In this document: in pieces, positions 17,194 to 25,086 of the stretch | Numbering within the stretch: the first letter of the stretch is position 1 | How the letters are laid out: every line of letters begins with the position of its first letter | Origin: an uncultured candidate division Zixibacteria bacterium | GTDB taxonomy: Bacteria > Zixibacteria > MSB-5A5 > SM1-73 | Direction: 5' to 3' | NCBI GenBank assembly: GCA_903908285.1 | Contig: CAIVRH010000037.1 | Coordinates: 1 to 64,000 of the forward strand | Length of the DNA: 64,000 nt | Translations under genes and position numbers: made by a program | The notes under the pieces: generated by a model | Database searches by the model: none | Seen by the model: only the letters and a program-made list of their open reading frames with translations | What the model was told of the DNA's origin: nothing

Positions 17194-17709
17194 TTAACTT
17201 GTATTATTTGCAATTAATACTTTGGTTTTATTTACTATTTTAAACTTACGTATTCCATCTCGCAATACAAGGAATCCTGGAGTAATACAAGTCAGAAGGA
17301 CCAAACCACCAACACCTATTTTTCTCCATAACCACTCCACGACACTTTGACAACCGCCACCTTTTATTCTATTCACGGAAGGATTATCAGGTAGATACTC
17401 GACCTCAAGCTTCTCTTCCAATTGACCGCTTGGAACCCTCGTAAGTGTTTTGAACTCTCGACCATCAGGTAGGCGAAAAGTATAAATCCCCACATTTGAC
17501 AAATGAATATGACCTCGGTCGTCTTCATGCTCATCATCGTAAGCATCAACGAGAATACAAGTAGCTACTTTTGCTCGCTGAATGAGTTTAATTTCATCAA
17601 GTGGATTCCCAGCTATATGATACCAAAACAATACCCCACCAATAATAAGAGCCATGCCTAAAAGAATTGTAATAACAGCGTCACGATATTTACAATTACT
17701 CTTATCCAT
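17194..17709 (-). CDS. DUF3592-like two-span membrane protein
   Basis: A protein of about 171 residues: one membrane span at 13-33 (AVITILLGMALIIGGVLFW), an exported beta-domain (VATCILVDAYDDE, 'YTFRLPDGREFKT', 'LEVEYLPDNPSVNRIKGGG'), and a second span near the C-terminus. The strand content and the YLPDNPS motif fit DUF3592. The frame is open further upstream, but the extra part is Arg-rich and overlaps a pair of hairpins, so the ATG at 17709 is preferred even though no strong ribosome site precedes it. Confidence 0.65.
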   Translation of the reverse strand: MDKSNCKYRDAVITILLGMALIIGGVLFWYHIAGNPLDEIKLIQRAKVATCILVDAYDDEHEDDRGHIHLSNVGIYTFRLPDGREFKTLTRVPSGQLEEKLEVEYLPDNPSVNRIKGGGCQSVVEWLWRKIGVGGLVLLTCITPGFLVLRDGIRKFKIVNKTKVLIANNTS

Positions 17710-17718
17710 AGAATTATG

Positions 17719-17778
17719 TTGTATCAGGACATAGTCCTGACACAATCTCCGTTCGTCACAGACGCCTCGTCCGTGACG
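17719..17778. repeat. Two consecutive palindromes ahead of the DUF3592-like gene
   Basis: TTGTATCAGGAC/GTCCTGACACAA (17719-17745) is a nearly perfect palindrome. It is followed by CGTCAC...GTGACG (17756-17778). A similar TGTGTCAG/CTGACACA palindrome lies at 18761-18785, again just upstream of a minus-strand membrane gene, so these may act in the 5' leaders. Confidence 0.6.
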
Positions 17779-17801
17779 ATGCATAGCAACAGACCGAGCG
17801 T

Positions 17802-17909
17802 TCATTGCCAACAGGAGGAGTACGAAGGAAACACTTCTATCAACGGGGCGTTCAAAGTGATAACACTCGTCCTTGATATTCTTGTCAATTTAGGAGTTAA
17901 AAATGCCAT
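17802..17909 (-). pseudogene. Truncated SRPBCC gene fragment
   Basis: A 35-codon frame starting 'MAFLTPKLTRISRTSVITLN' closely matches the start of the SRPBCC part of the chimera at 15472-16056 (MSFSPPKLARISKTSVITLN), also at DNA level over about 80 bases. It stops soon after 'APLIEVFPSY'. It is a decayed paralogue or a fragment carried by recombination, and it supports the ATG at codon 32 of the chimera as the original SRPBCC start. Confidence 0.7.
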
Positions 17910-17927
17910 ATTCTGCTCCAAGTGTCA

Positions 17928-17985
17928 TGAGCTCGGACGAACTCGTCTGCCCAGGTGGGCACCCGTTGGGTGGGCATGGGTTCCT
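17928..17985. repeat. GAGCTCGGACGA repeat unit
   Basis: Begins GAGCTCGGACGAACTCGTCTG and continues with CCCAGGTGGGCACC. It is a diverged second copy of the unit at 4949-5010, with internal palindromes. Confidence 0.6.
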
Positions 17986-17988
17986 GAT

Positions 17989-18729
17989 CTACCAACTTAC
18001 TTTTCTCCACTTCTTCTCTTGCACTTCATAATTGAAAACGTATAATGTCACGACTTTGTTATCTTTTTCATGTTGAAGTTTAAGATCATTGAGAAGCACT
18101 GTACCAAATATTGCCCCAAGATCTTTTGCTACATTTCTAAAGTTATTGATATGGAGAAGAAGTAATATGATTCCTAGAACAAATGAACTCAAATCATACC
18201 AGCAGATTCTGTTATGGCAATCCCAGAGGTTGTAAATAATCCAAATACTAAAAGCAAGAAAGGATGATAGGCATTGGGTTCCCAAACCGTTTACAATATC
18301 TGACAATCTTTCGACTCTTGGAACTGAACCTTTAATTCCATTGGACACTTCTATTCTTGTATACCAATATGAAATGGCAATATGCCATGCTCTCCTCACG
18401 CTCAATTTATTTATATCCACTTCATCATCGGAAAAACCACTCTGCAATTTCAACCATCCCTTGAGTTTTCCTTCGTTGAGTAATGGGCGGTGATCGATCG
18501 CGACTCCAACTAAACGTTTCCACCAAATCATATTATTGTAGAAGATTCCCAAAAGGAATCCTATACCACCCGAAGCCAAAAATGCAGAAACAGCAAGCGA
18601 AATATTATCACCAGAGTTGATTAGTTGATTAAGGCAGATCTCCCCGGATAACAACATGTATATGATAAGTTCGATAAAGAAAATTAGACCCGGTACGACA
18701 TACCTAAAAAATCTTTGAGCTTCCTGCAT
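17989..18729 (-). CDS. Hypothetical multi-pass membrane protein
   Basis: A 246-residue protein of unknown family. Hydrophobic segments: YVVPGLIFFIELIIYMLL near the N-terminus, SLAVSAFLASGGIGFLLGIFY, a mid-protein LSSFLAFSIWIIYNLW and SSFVLGIILLLLHI, suggesting four spans with a cytosolic loop of about 80 residues between the second and third. AAGGAGG lies before the ATG. Its promoter (18896-18923) belongs to the same family as those upstream of other accessory genes of this stretch. I cannot assign a function. Confidence 0.65.
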   Translation of the reverse strand: MQEAQRFFRYVVPGLIFFIELIIYMLLSGEICLNQLINSGDNISLAVSAFLASGGIGFLLGIFYNNMIWWKRLVGVAIDHRPLLNEGKLKGWLKLQSGFSDDEVDINKLSVRRAWHIAISYWYTRIEVSNGIKGSVPRVERLSDIVNGLGTQCLSSFLAFSIWIIYNLWDCHNRICWYDLSSFVLGIILLLLHINNFRNVAKDLGAIFGTVLLNDLKLQHEKDNKVVTLYVFNYEVQEKKWRKVSW

Positions 18730-18803
18730 ATTAGCCTCCTTTTGAACAATTATTTTATGCTGTGTCAGGACTTGTTACTGACACATCTTGATCTCATTGC
18801 ATT

Positions 18804-18848
18804 AGTCACCAGGATTCCCCGTACGGGGAAGAGTAAGCTACTGGTGCA
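18804..18848. repeat. Leader hairpin element (best copy)
   Basis: GTCACCAGGATTCCCCG, then TACGGGGAAGAGTAAGCTA, then CTGGTGC. CACCAG pairs with CTGGTG outside and CCCCGTACGGGG forms the inner stem, leaving the purine-rich side strand AAGAGTAAGCTA unpaired. It lies in the presumed 5' leader of the minus-strand membrane gene. Confidence 0.6.
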
Positions 18849-18895
18849 ATCTTTAAAGCCCACAATCTTGTAAATCCGCTCTGTTTGCAATATTC

Positions 18896-18923
18896 ATTAT
18901 AATTATTTGTTCAAAATTAGCAA
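18896..18923 (-). promoter_or_regulatory. Promoter for the minus-strand membrane protein gene
   Basis: TTGCTA (18918-18923) and TATAAT (18896-18901), 16 bases apart on the minus strand. TATAATGAATATTGC after the spacer is shared with 21340-21345 and nearly with 12266-12271. Confidence 0.65.
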
Positions 18924-18945
18924 CTTTTTTATTGCTATGCTTCGA

Positions 18946-18980
18946 TCATCAAGATTCCCCAGAAGGGAAGAGTAAGTCTT
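18946..18980. repeat. Leader hairpin element (third copy)
   Basis: TCAAGATTCCCCAGAAGGG, then AAGAGTAAGTCTTGA. The outer stem TCAAGA/TCTTGA has changed sequence but kept pairing relative to the copy at 18804 (CACCAG/CTGGTG). That covariation is evidence for a conserved RNA or DNA structure. Confidence 0.55.
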
Positions 18981-19122
18981 GACACAAATTTCACTCACAT
19001 AGATGAGTTTTTTCATAGAAACTGTTAGTTGAAAGTCCCTAATGAACATAAGGATATTAAAAACTATGTCGACAATGTAATAGAGATAGACGTATACCTT
19101 GACAAAACTTATGACAAAATAC

Positions 19123-19152
19123 TTGACAAAAATACAAGCATATTCGTATTAT
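19123..19152 (+). promoter_or_regulatory. Fic gene promoter with a triple 12-base direct repeat
   Basis: TTGACA (19123-19128) and TATTAT (19147-19152) with an 18-base spacer lie about 27 bases before the start codon. The -35 is the third of three (T)TGACAAAA units that start at 19099, 19111 and 19123, exactly 12 bases apart. They could be an operator overlapping the promoter, for example for autoregulation. Confidence 0.65.
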
Positions 19153-19178
19153 TAGTTGATATCAAATGAATTATAAAC

Positions 19179-20384
19179 ATGATTTTAAGGACAAATATGC
19201 GGACATATGAAACGACACATCCCTGGATAAAATTCCAGTTTGATCAAAGACAAATACATCCAAAACTATGGATTCTATTAGGGGAGGCTCAATCTAAATG
19301 CGAGCATATTGCTGGTGTTCCATTAAGACCAGCAACAGCTGCAGAACTTCATCGTCTCTATCTTGCAAAGGGTGCACTTGGAACTACTGCAATCGAGGGG
19401 AATACATTATCGGAAAAGGAAGTCTTGGATCAACTTGATGGAAAGTTGAGACTTCCACCCTCAAAGGAGTATCTGGGCACGGAGATTGATAATATCGTGA
19501 AGGCTTGCAGTAGTATACTAAAAGAGCTAAGAGACAGTAATGGAGTATCTGAAATAACAATTGAGGGAATTAAGAAACTCAACAAGCAAGTTTTGGAAGG
19601 TTTGCCAATAAACGAGGAAGTCATTCCAGGAGAAATACGTACTTACTCAGTTGGTATTGAGGGCATAGGGTACAGAGGTGCTCCGGCGGAAGATTGCGAG
19701 TATCTTTTGAACCGTCTCTGTGAATGGCTCAACACCAACTTTCGCATTTTTAGCGATAAGGAGTTTGGGGTTGTCATTGCTTTGCTAAAAGCCATTATCT
19801 CACATTTGTATCTTGCTTGGATCCATCCTTTTGGTGATGGTAATGGTCGGACAGCCAGGTTGTTGGAATTCAAAATACTTCTTGCATCAGGCGTTCCAAC
19901 TCCAGCTGCCCACTTACTTAGTAATTTCTATAACGAAACAAGACAAGAGTACTATCGGCAACTAACCCGTGCAAGTCAGACGGGGGGTGACATCATAACT
20001 TTTGTGGAATATGCAGTGAGAGGTTTTGTAGATGGATTGAAGATACAACTAAAGACGATTCAAGAGCAACAATTAGACGTTGTCTGGAGAAATTATATAC
20101 ATGAGATGTTCAAAGATATGAACAAACGATCTGAGGTTCGTCTGAGACATTTGGCTTTGGATATTTCCAAACAAAAAGAACCTATTCCTATGGATAAGAT
20201 CAAAGATATAAGTCCCCGTGTAGCAGCTCACTACGCAAGATTGTCTAGCCGAGCCTTACCTAGGGACATCAAATTCCTAGTAAAGATGGATCTAATAGAA
20301 ACTACATCAGAAGGCATAAGGGCTAAAAAAGAATTGATTTCTTCTTTTCTTCCATATAGACGTAAGAACCAAGTAAAGATATAA
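19179..20384 (+). CDS. Fic family protein (probable AMPylase) with winged-helix tail
   Basis: A 401-residue protein. The Fic core motif HPFGDGNGRTAR is complete at 216-227, so catalytic His and the nucleotide-binding loop are present. The N-terminal inhibitory helix carries TTAIEGN at 69-75, matching the class II autoinhibition motif (S/T)xxxE(G/N). The C-terminal 90 residues look like a winged helix (SEVRLRHLALDISKQKEPI), common in this Fic subgroup. Most such enzymes transfer AMP to Tyr/Thr/Ser of target proteins; the target is unknown. An in-frame ATG six codons later (19197) could also serve as the start. It is the only plus-strand gene in the accessory stretch. Confidence 0.9.
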   Translation: MILRTNMRTYETTHPWIKFQFDQRQIHPKLWILLGEAQSKCEHIAGVPLRPATAAELHRLYLAKGALGTTAIEGNTLSEKEVLDQLDGKLRLPPSKEYLGTEIDNIVKACSSILKELRDSNGVSEITIEGIKKLNKQVLEGLPINEEVIPGEIRTYSVGIEGIGYRGAPAEDCEYLLNRLCEWLNTNFRIFSDKEFGVVIALLKAIISHLYLAWIHPFGDGNGRTARLLEFKILLASGVPTPAAHLLSNFYNETRQEYYRQLTRASQTGGDIITFVEYAVRGFVDGLKIQLKTIQEQQLDVVWRNYIHEMFKDMNKRSEVRLRHLALDISKQKEPIPMDKIKDISPRVAAHYARLSSRALPRDIKFLVKMDLIETTSEGIRAKKELISSFLPYRRKNQVKI

Positions 20385-20596
20385 GCTTGTAAAACTACTT
20401 GGTTTTATTACTTCCCTACTTTCGGGTTTAGTACAATATACAAAGATCTTTGGTAGGCTAAAGAGCCAACATCACCTTGATCCTGTCGTGCGGGGACTAA
20501 CAGGATATTGTTTTCTCATCATTTTTATTCGTCACCTCGAGGGGAGAGGCAAAGTGAATCGCATGAATGCTTAGGCGGGATAGGGTTTCTTACCTA

Positions 20597-21265
20597 CTAA
20601 CTTGAATGTGTTTTCCAAAATCGTTCACAGATCGTAATAATAATTGAATCAATCTGTTCTATAATGCGCGGAGATTCTTTATTTGTTTGTTCTTTTTCAG
20701 CGAATCCATGAGCAATGTTCAAAGCGAGAATACTCATTTTACGATTTTCCTTATATTGGATCTTTCCATCTTCAAATTTCATAACATTAACTCTTGTCTT
20801 TGATTGCTCATCGAAGATTTTTGATTTATCTGAGTGAACAAAAGCATTACGGATGAATTCTTTTATTTCAAGAAGGACTTTTTCTTCGTTTTCGTCAATT
20901 AAATCTTCCTTTCGGGCTTTTTGTATAGCGTTATGGAGTTTAAAAGTTCCAAAAGCATCTTCTGCAGCCAAACTTACCTTTTCCCAATCTTCAAGATCAA
21001 ATTCTGGAGATTGGGGTAGATTGTTTAAAAAGTAATGATACTTCAGAAGAGTTTTCAGGCATTCTTCAAGTGTAACAGAGATCATCACAATTGCCGAAAT
21101 TCCAAGTCCAAATACAACACATTGACGGGCTTCAAACCGTTTAATATCTACTTCGTGGATACCTGTTTGTTTATATTGAAGAAAATTAAATCTCTCATTT
21201 ATATTTTTAGAATAAAATTCAATTGCTGAGTTTTTGTCATTAAATGGATTAAAATATTCATTCAT
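20597..21265 (-). CDS. Hypothetical helical protein with HEPN-like R-x4-H motif
   Basis: A 222-residue, all-helical protein. Near the middle lies EIKEFIRNAFVHSD, where Arg139 and His144 give the R-x4-H arrangement of HEPN ribonuclease domains, and a preceding helix 'ISVTLEECLKTLLKYHYF' fits the first HEPN helix. No nucleotidyltransferase partner is adjacent. The family is not certain; it may belong to an uncharacterised HEPN-like group. AGAGAGG precedes the ATG and a clear promoter lies at 21340-21367. Confidence 0.6.
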   Translation of the reverse strand: MNEYFNPFNDKNSAIEFYSKNINERFNFLQYKQTGIHEVDIKRFEARQCVVFGLGISAIVMISVTLEECLKTLLKYHYFLNNLPQSPEFDLEDWEKVSLAAEDAFGTFKLHNAIQKARKEDLIDENEEKVLLEIKEFIRNAFVHSDKSKIFDEQSKTRVNVMKFEDGKIQYKENRKMSILALNIAHGFAEKEQTNKESPRIIEQIDSIIITICERFWKTHSS

Positions 21266-21339
21266 AGGAAAACCTCTCTTGTCGCATAATAACTTTGTTT
21301 ATATTGATTTACATAAGATGCCGAGCAGTTGCAATATTC

Positions 21340-21367
21340 ATTATAGTCAATTATGCAATCTTGGCAA
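21340..21367 (-). promoter_or_regulatory. Promoter for the HEPN-like gene
   Basis: TTGCCA (21362-21367) and TATAAT (21340-21345) with a 16-base spacer on the minus strand, followed by GAATATTGC as in the promoter at 18896. Confidence 0.7.
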
Positions 21368-21394
21368 CTTTAAATTTACTTTATTTACATTTTT

Positions 21395-21432
21395 CACCCT
21401 CTCCTTTTATTCCTCTCCCATCAAGGGAGAGG
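21395..21432. repeat. Dispersed palindrome, CCCTCTCC family (short copy)
   Basis: CACCCTCTCC...CCTCTCCC paired with GGGAGAGG. It lies between the sorting-domain protein and the HEPN-like gene promoter. Confidence 0.65.
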
Positions 21433-21474
21433 AAGGTCGTCTCCCCCCTAATTGCTTCTTACCTTTGAACTTTT

Positions 21475-23673
21475 CTATCTTAACAAAACCATCTTTCTTG
21501 TCTTCTGATAAGAACCAGTCGTCAGCTTGCAGAAATATATCCCGCTTGCCACATCTTTTCCCTCATCGTCTTTCCCGTCCCAAACCACTTCATACTCACC
21601 GGACTTTTGCGGTTCATCCACCAATGTTTTTACTCTTTGTCCCAGGAGGTTGTAAATGATGAGGGTGGTGGGAAGAGTAAAGATGTCCGCCGTCCATTGT
21701 CCGCCGACCGCCGCTTTTCCCCGCTCCACCACCACATACTGAATTCTCGTTACCGGATTAAACGGATTAGGGAAATTTTGAAGAAGCGTGATCTTTTCCG
21801 GTTTTTCGGAATCGTGCCAGGGGACGGAGGTGGTGGAATCGATGATGGTATCGATACATAAGGTAAAGGGGATGATCAGCGGCTCCAATTGACGGTTCTT
21901 GTCCCGATAGTCGATAACAAGATCGGCTTGATATACTCCCTTGGGATAAAAATGAGAATCGAACTTTAAATCCAACGTCTTGTTCTCTTGAGTTTGAATG
22001 GCTCCCTCCATCGAATCAATTTTCACCCAGCCGGGAATGATATTTACCACCAAAGAATCGCGCAGATAGTTCCGGTTGCAGGCAACTTCCAGCCCCGCGG
22101 TCCCGTCTTCGTTCTGCATGCCCACGGTGGCATTGTAAAGAGAATCATCGATCTTCAAATATTGAAAGGTGATCTTACCATCCGGGAAGAGGATGGTTTG
22201 GAAGGTATAGGGACCCCGTCCGGCATGGCCAGAATGATACAGATTCAAAAACGAGATGACGGCGGAATCGGCATTGGAGTAGAAATAAATGGCGGAGCTG
22301 TCGGTGAATATCAGATCATCCCAAAAAGGGGCAACCAGATTGTATGGTCCCCAGAGATAGGGAAGGCTTTTGTTCATGTAGCAGCAAAATGTATCGTGAT
22401 AACAGGGGATCACCGGAGAAAAACTTAGCCACCCGTCGGACGAGATCAGGATGCTGTCGAAGGTCAAATCATAAAAGGGAAATGGGAATCCGAGGGGGAA
22501 AAAGCCGTAATCTATATTGTCGTCTCCGCTGGTTCCGATTTGAGTCCCCAAACTTTCGATGTCCACCCAGTTAAAAGGCAAATCCGGCTGTAAACTATTA
22601 TCCGTCCAATTGTAGCCGCATTGGTCCGAACCTCCCATCCAACCCGAATTTTCTAGTTTCAACCGAAGATTAAACCACAAAGGTAATCCACCGGTATTGG
22701 TCAGCGCCAGATTCTCATCGAGTAACTCCCCCGAATTCAGATGAACAAAGAATCTCTTGCGATCCGCCGACAGCTTAGCTCCTCTTTTGGGGGTGGCTTC
22801 CCCGATATTCGATCCCGGAGAATTAAAGGATGAAGAAAAAGAAGTGGCTTGATAGTAGTAGGTTTCTTCGCCGGTCACATCGGAATCGGTAAATTGAAAC
22901 CGGGATGTGGGAACGGATGCGATCAGGTTGCCGGAATCGATTATGGCAGTCGAATCGGTTGACCGGTAGACCCGGAATCTATTGGCTTCCGAACTGGCTT
23001 TGGAATTTATCACCGCCTGTGCCCGGATCATGAGATTATAATCGAAAGGGTACCATTCCATATGAATAAACAGTCTTTTGCCGCAGTAGGAATTGCCCGT
23101 ATTGGCGATGTGGTCGGTTCCCACCAGAGGAGACTGCGGTGAATCTGCATACCAGTGATAAACTATCCAGAAAACGGAATCGTTCACCAGAAGATGATGC
23201 GGAATATCCACCCATTCCCCCTCGGATAAGCTGTCCTCTCCCTGTGCAGATGATGAGACCGAATCCAGAAAGATGCTGCGGGGAATGCCTGCAGAATCCT
23301 GATTCACCGTTACGAAAAAAGGAGCCTGATAATGATAATCGCTATCGCCAACCGCGCCCCGGTGAGATATATAGACTTCCGATTTCAACAGATACAGGGG
23401 AACGGAGGGGGAGATCATTTTGACTGCCATGCAGTTTTCATGCCAAACGGGAGCTAAGTACATCCCCAATGGTATCCCCTCCGCATGGTAGAAAATTTCG
23501 GTCGTTTCCGGCTGGGGACTGAACCAAAAGAGGGGCACCTGTTCGTCCTGATCGCTTAAGGGGGTAAGAAAACTGGGTGGGAGAAATTCGGCAGATGAAA
23601 TCGTGGATAGGAGGAGCAAATAAAGAAACAGAAATAGAAGGATTGAAACAAAAGTGAAACCTGTTTTCAACAT
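21475..23673 (-). CDS. Large secreted protein with C-terminal FlgD-like sorting domain
   Basis: A 732-residue exported protein. A Met with GGGGTGG upstream gives a signal peptide (KTGFTFVSILLFLFLYLL). The middle has FN3-like sandwich sequence (FRVYRSTDSTAIIDSG, 'TYYYQATSFSS') and a nidogen/beta-propeller-like stretch with 'YGFFPLGFPFPFYDLTFDSILISSDGW' (split here). The C-terminal 100 residues are the FlgD-Ig-like sorting domain: LLQNFPNPFNPVTRIQY, then IIYNLLGQRVKTL and 'GIYFCKLTTG'. Within it about 18 residues (RGKAAVGGQWTADIFTLP) are encoded by an inserted copy of a dispersed DNA repeat. Likely surface-attached or released by type IX-like secretion. Confidence 0.85.
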   Translation of the reverse strand: MLKTGFTFVSILLFLFLYLLLLSTISSAEFLPPSFLTPLSDQDEQVPLFWFSPQPETTEIFYHAEGIPLGMYLAPVWHENCMAVKMISPSVPLYLLKSEVYISHRGAVGDSDYHYQAPFFVTVNQDSAGIPRSIFLDSVSSSAQGEDSLSEGEWVDIPHHLLVNDSVFWIVYHWYADSPQSPLVGTDHIANTGNSYCGKRLFIHMEWYPFDYNLMIRAQAVINSKASSEANRFRVYRSTDSTAIIDSGNLIASVPTSRFQFTDSDVTGEETYYYQATSFSSSFNSPGSNIGEATPKRGAKLSADRKRFFVHLNSGELLDENLALTNTGGLPLWFNLRLKLENSGWMGGSDQCGYNWTDNSLQPDLPFNWVDIESLGTQIGTSGDDNIDYGFFPLGFPFPFYDLTFDSILISSDGWLSFSPVIPCYHDTFCCYMNKSLPYLWGPYNLVAPFWDDLIFTDSSAIYFYSNADSAVISFLNLYHSGHAGRGPYTFQTILFPDGKITFQYLKIDDSLYNATVGMQNEDGTAGLEVACNRNYLRDSLVVNIIPGWVKIDSMEGAIQTQENKTLDLKFDSHFYPKGVYQADLVIDYRDKNRQLEPLIIPFTLCIDTIIDSTTSVPWHDSEKPEKITLLQNFPNPFNPVTRIQYVVVERGKAAVGGQWTADIFTLPTTLIIYNLLGQRVKTLVDEPQKSGEYEVVWDGKDDEGKDVASGIYFCKLTTGSYQKTRKMVLLR
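21685..21714. repeat. GTCCGCCGTCCATTGTCC repeat inside a coding region
   Basis: These 30 bases match 53951-53980 in an intergenic region at 28 of 30 positions. Related pieces occur at 35112 and 54838. The copy is in frame in the sorting domain of the secreted protein and encodes GGQWTAD and its neighbours. Confidence 0.85.
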
Positions 23674-23886
23674 CCACCCCGGATGAAAACAATAGTTAAC
23701 AATTGTATTGGAGTATAAGAATGTATAAAGAGAAGTCAAGGGAAATTTAAAAGGAGTTCGAACATTCCTTCAAGAAAAAACTTGACTTCAAAAAAGAAAA
23801 GCCATAGAATCAATTAAAGTCGTTATACCACTGGAAGTTTGCCCGGTATATCTGAAGTTAGGTAAGAGAAAAATTCCGGGAGAAAA

Positions 23887-24630
23887 ATGAGCGATGCCCG
23901 ACTTTACCATGATTTAGCCTGGACCTGGGAGATTTTGGTCTCGCAGGAAGAATATGTTCAGGAGACGGAATTCGTGAAGAAGATGGTCCAAAAATACAAG
24001 AGAATCACGGGAAACGACCTTCTGGATGTGGGCTGCGGCGGGGGGCATCACGATCTTCTTTTGAAAAGCGACTTCAAGATAGTTGGAGTCGACAAAAACG
24101 AGAGGATGCTGGAATTTGCCCGGAAGCGGAACCCGGAAATCGAATATCACCAGGGGGACATGCGAACATTCCAACTGGGCAGAACATTCGATGTGATTAT
24201 GGCCATGGACATGATCATGTACAATCTGACCTATGCTGATATGGAAAGGACCTTGACCAACCTGTCCGGTCATCTCCAAACGGGCGGGGTGATGATCTTT
24301 TCCCTGGAGGATCTAAAAGAGAAGTTCGAACAGAACAAGACCAAATTCAAGAAACACCAAAAAGGTAATCTGGAGGCGGTTTTAATCGAGAACCAGTATG
24401 ATCCCAACCCGGAAGATACCGAATACGAGTATCATCTGATTTTTCTTATCCGGGAAGAAGGAAAGTTAAGGATGGAGGCGGATTTGCACCGGATGGGACT
24501 GTTTTCATTGGACAAAGTATTGGAGATATTGAAGAAATTGAACTTCCGAAGCGATCTATATGAACTGGATTTTTCCGGCAGAGAATACCAAAACGAAGGT
24601 CCAGTATTCGTGTGCGAAAAGGCGGGGTGA
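23887..24630 (+). CDS. Class I SAM-dependent methyltransferase
   Basis: A 247-residue Rossmann-fold methyltransferase. Motif I is DLLDVGCGGGHHD at about 44-56, the acidic SAM-ribose residue is Asp69 in VGVDKNERMLEFAR, and QGDMRTF follows. The C-terminal part (TEYEYHLIFLIREEGKLRMEAD, here only described) is a beta-rich cap seen in small-molecule methyltransferases. The substrate is unknown and no pathway neighbours help. Confidence 0.9.
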   Translation: MSDARLYHDLAWTWEILVSQEEYVQETEFVKKMVQKYKRITGNDLLDVGCGGGHHDLLLKSDFKIVGVDKNERMLEFARKRNPEIEYHQGDMRTFQLGRTFDVIMAMDMIMYNLTYADMERTLTNLSGHLQTGGVMIFSLEDLKEKFEQNKTKFKKHQKGNLEAVLIENQYDPNPEDTEYEYHLIFLIREEGKLRMEADLHRMGLFSLDKVLEILKKLNFRSDLYELDFSGREYQNEGPVFVCEKAG

Positions 24631-25086
24631 ATTCTTTAATGAGAACTTGATTGCAAATTGAAGATTGCAGAGTGCAAAATGCAAAATTGAAAAATATAAT
24701 TATACGTGACTTTATAAAGGGAGATTGAGTTCAAATTGCAGATTGCAAAGTGCAAAATGCAAATTAGAAGGCGAGGAACAGATAACAAATAGTAATATTA
24801 TCCGATTGTGGTTCCTGCGGATAGATCAAAATTAAAAAAGCAAAATGTCCTTCGACACTGAGTCTCACTTCGTGCTGAGCGCACTCAGTGCGAAGCAGGA
24901 CGAAGTGCAAAATTGCAGATCAAAGTTCAAAATTAATATAGTTAAGTCCGATGTAGGGTAATTTTGATTTTTGAATTGTAATTTTTAACTTTTCACTTTT
25001 AACTTTGAATTCTAATCTTCCCTTTAAGTTAACTGGAAGCGATCCACCCTGTAGGTAACATAGTGTGATAATAGGAGGAGTTAAAT
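24631..25086. repeat. Intergenic repeat block with A/T-rich units and the 54-base repeat
   Basis: No gene. 24650-24770 and 24900-25015 consist of AAATTGCAGATTGCAAAGTG-like and AAATTAAAA units. Bases 24848-24901 are the second copy of the 54-base repeat at 14551-14604. A good ribosome site (AGGAGG) lies at the right end for the next gene. Confidence 0.75.

Larger units (their letters stand above)
18730..19178. other. Divergent regulatory region between the membrane protein gene and the Fic gene
   Basis: This 449-base region holds a TGTGTCAG/CTGACACA palindrome (18761-18785), two hairpin elements (18804-18848, 18946-18980), a minus-strand promoter and a plus-strand promoter with three 12-base direct repeats. 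No gene is seen. Confidence 0.6.
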
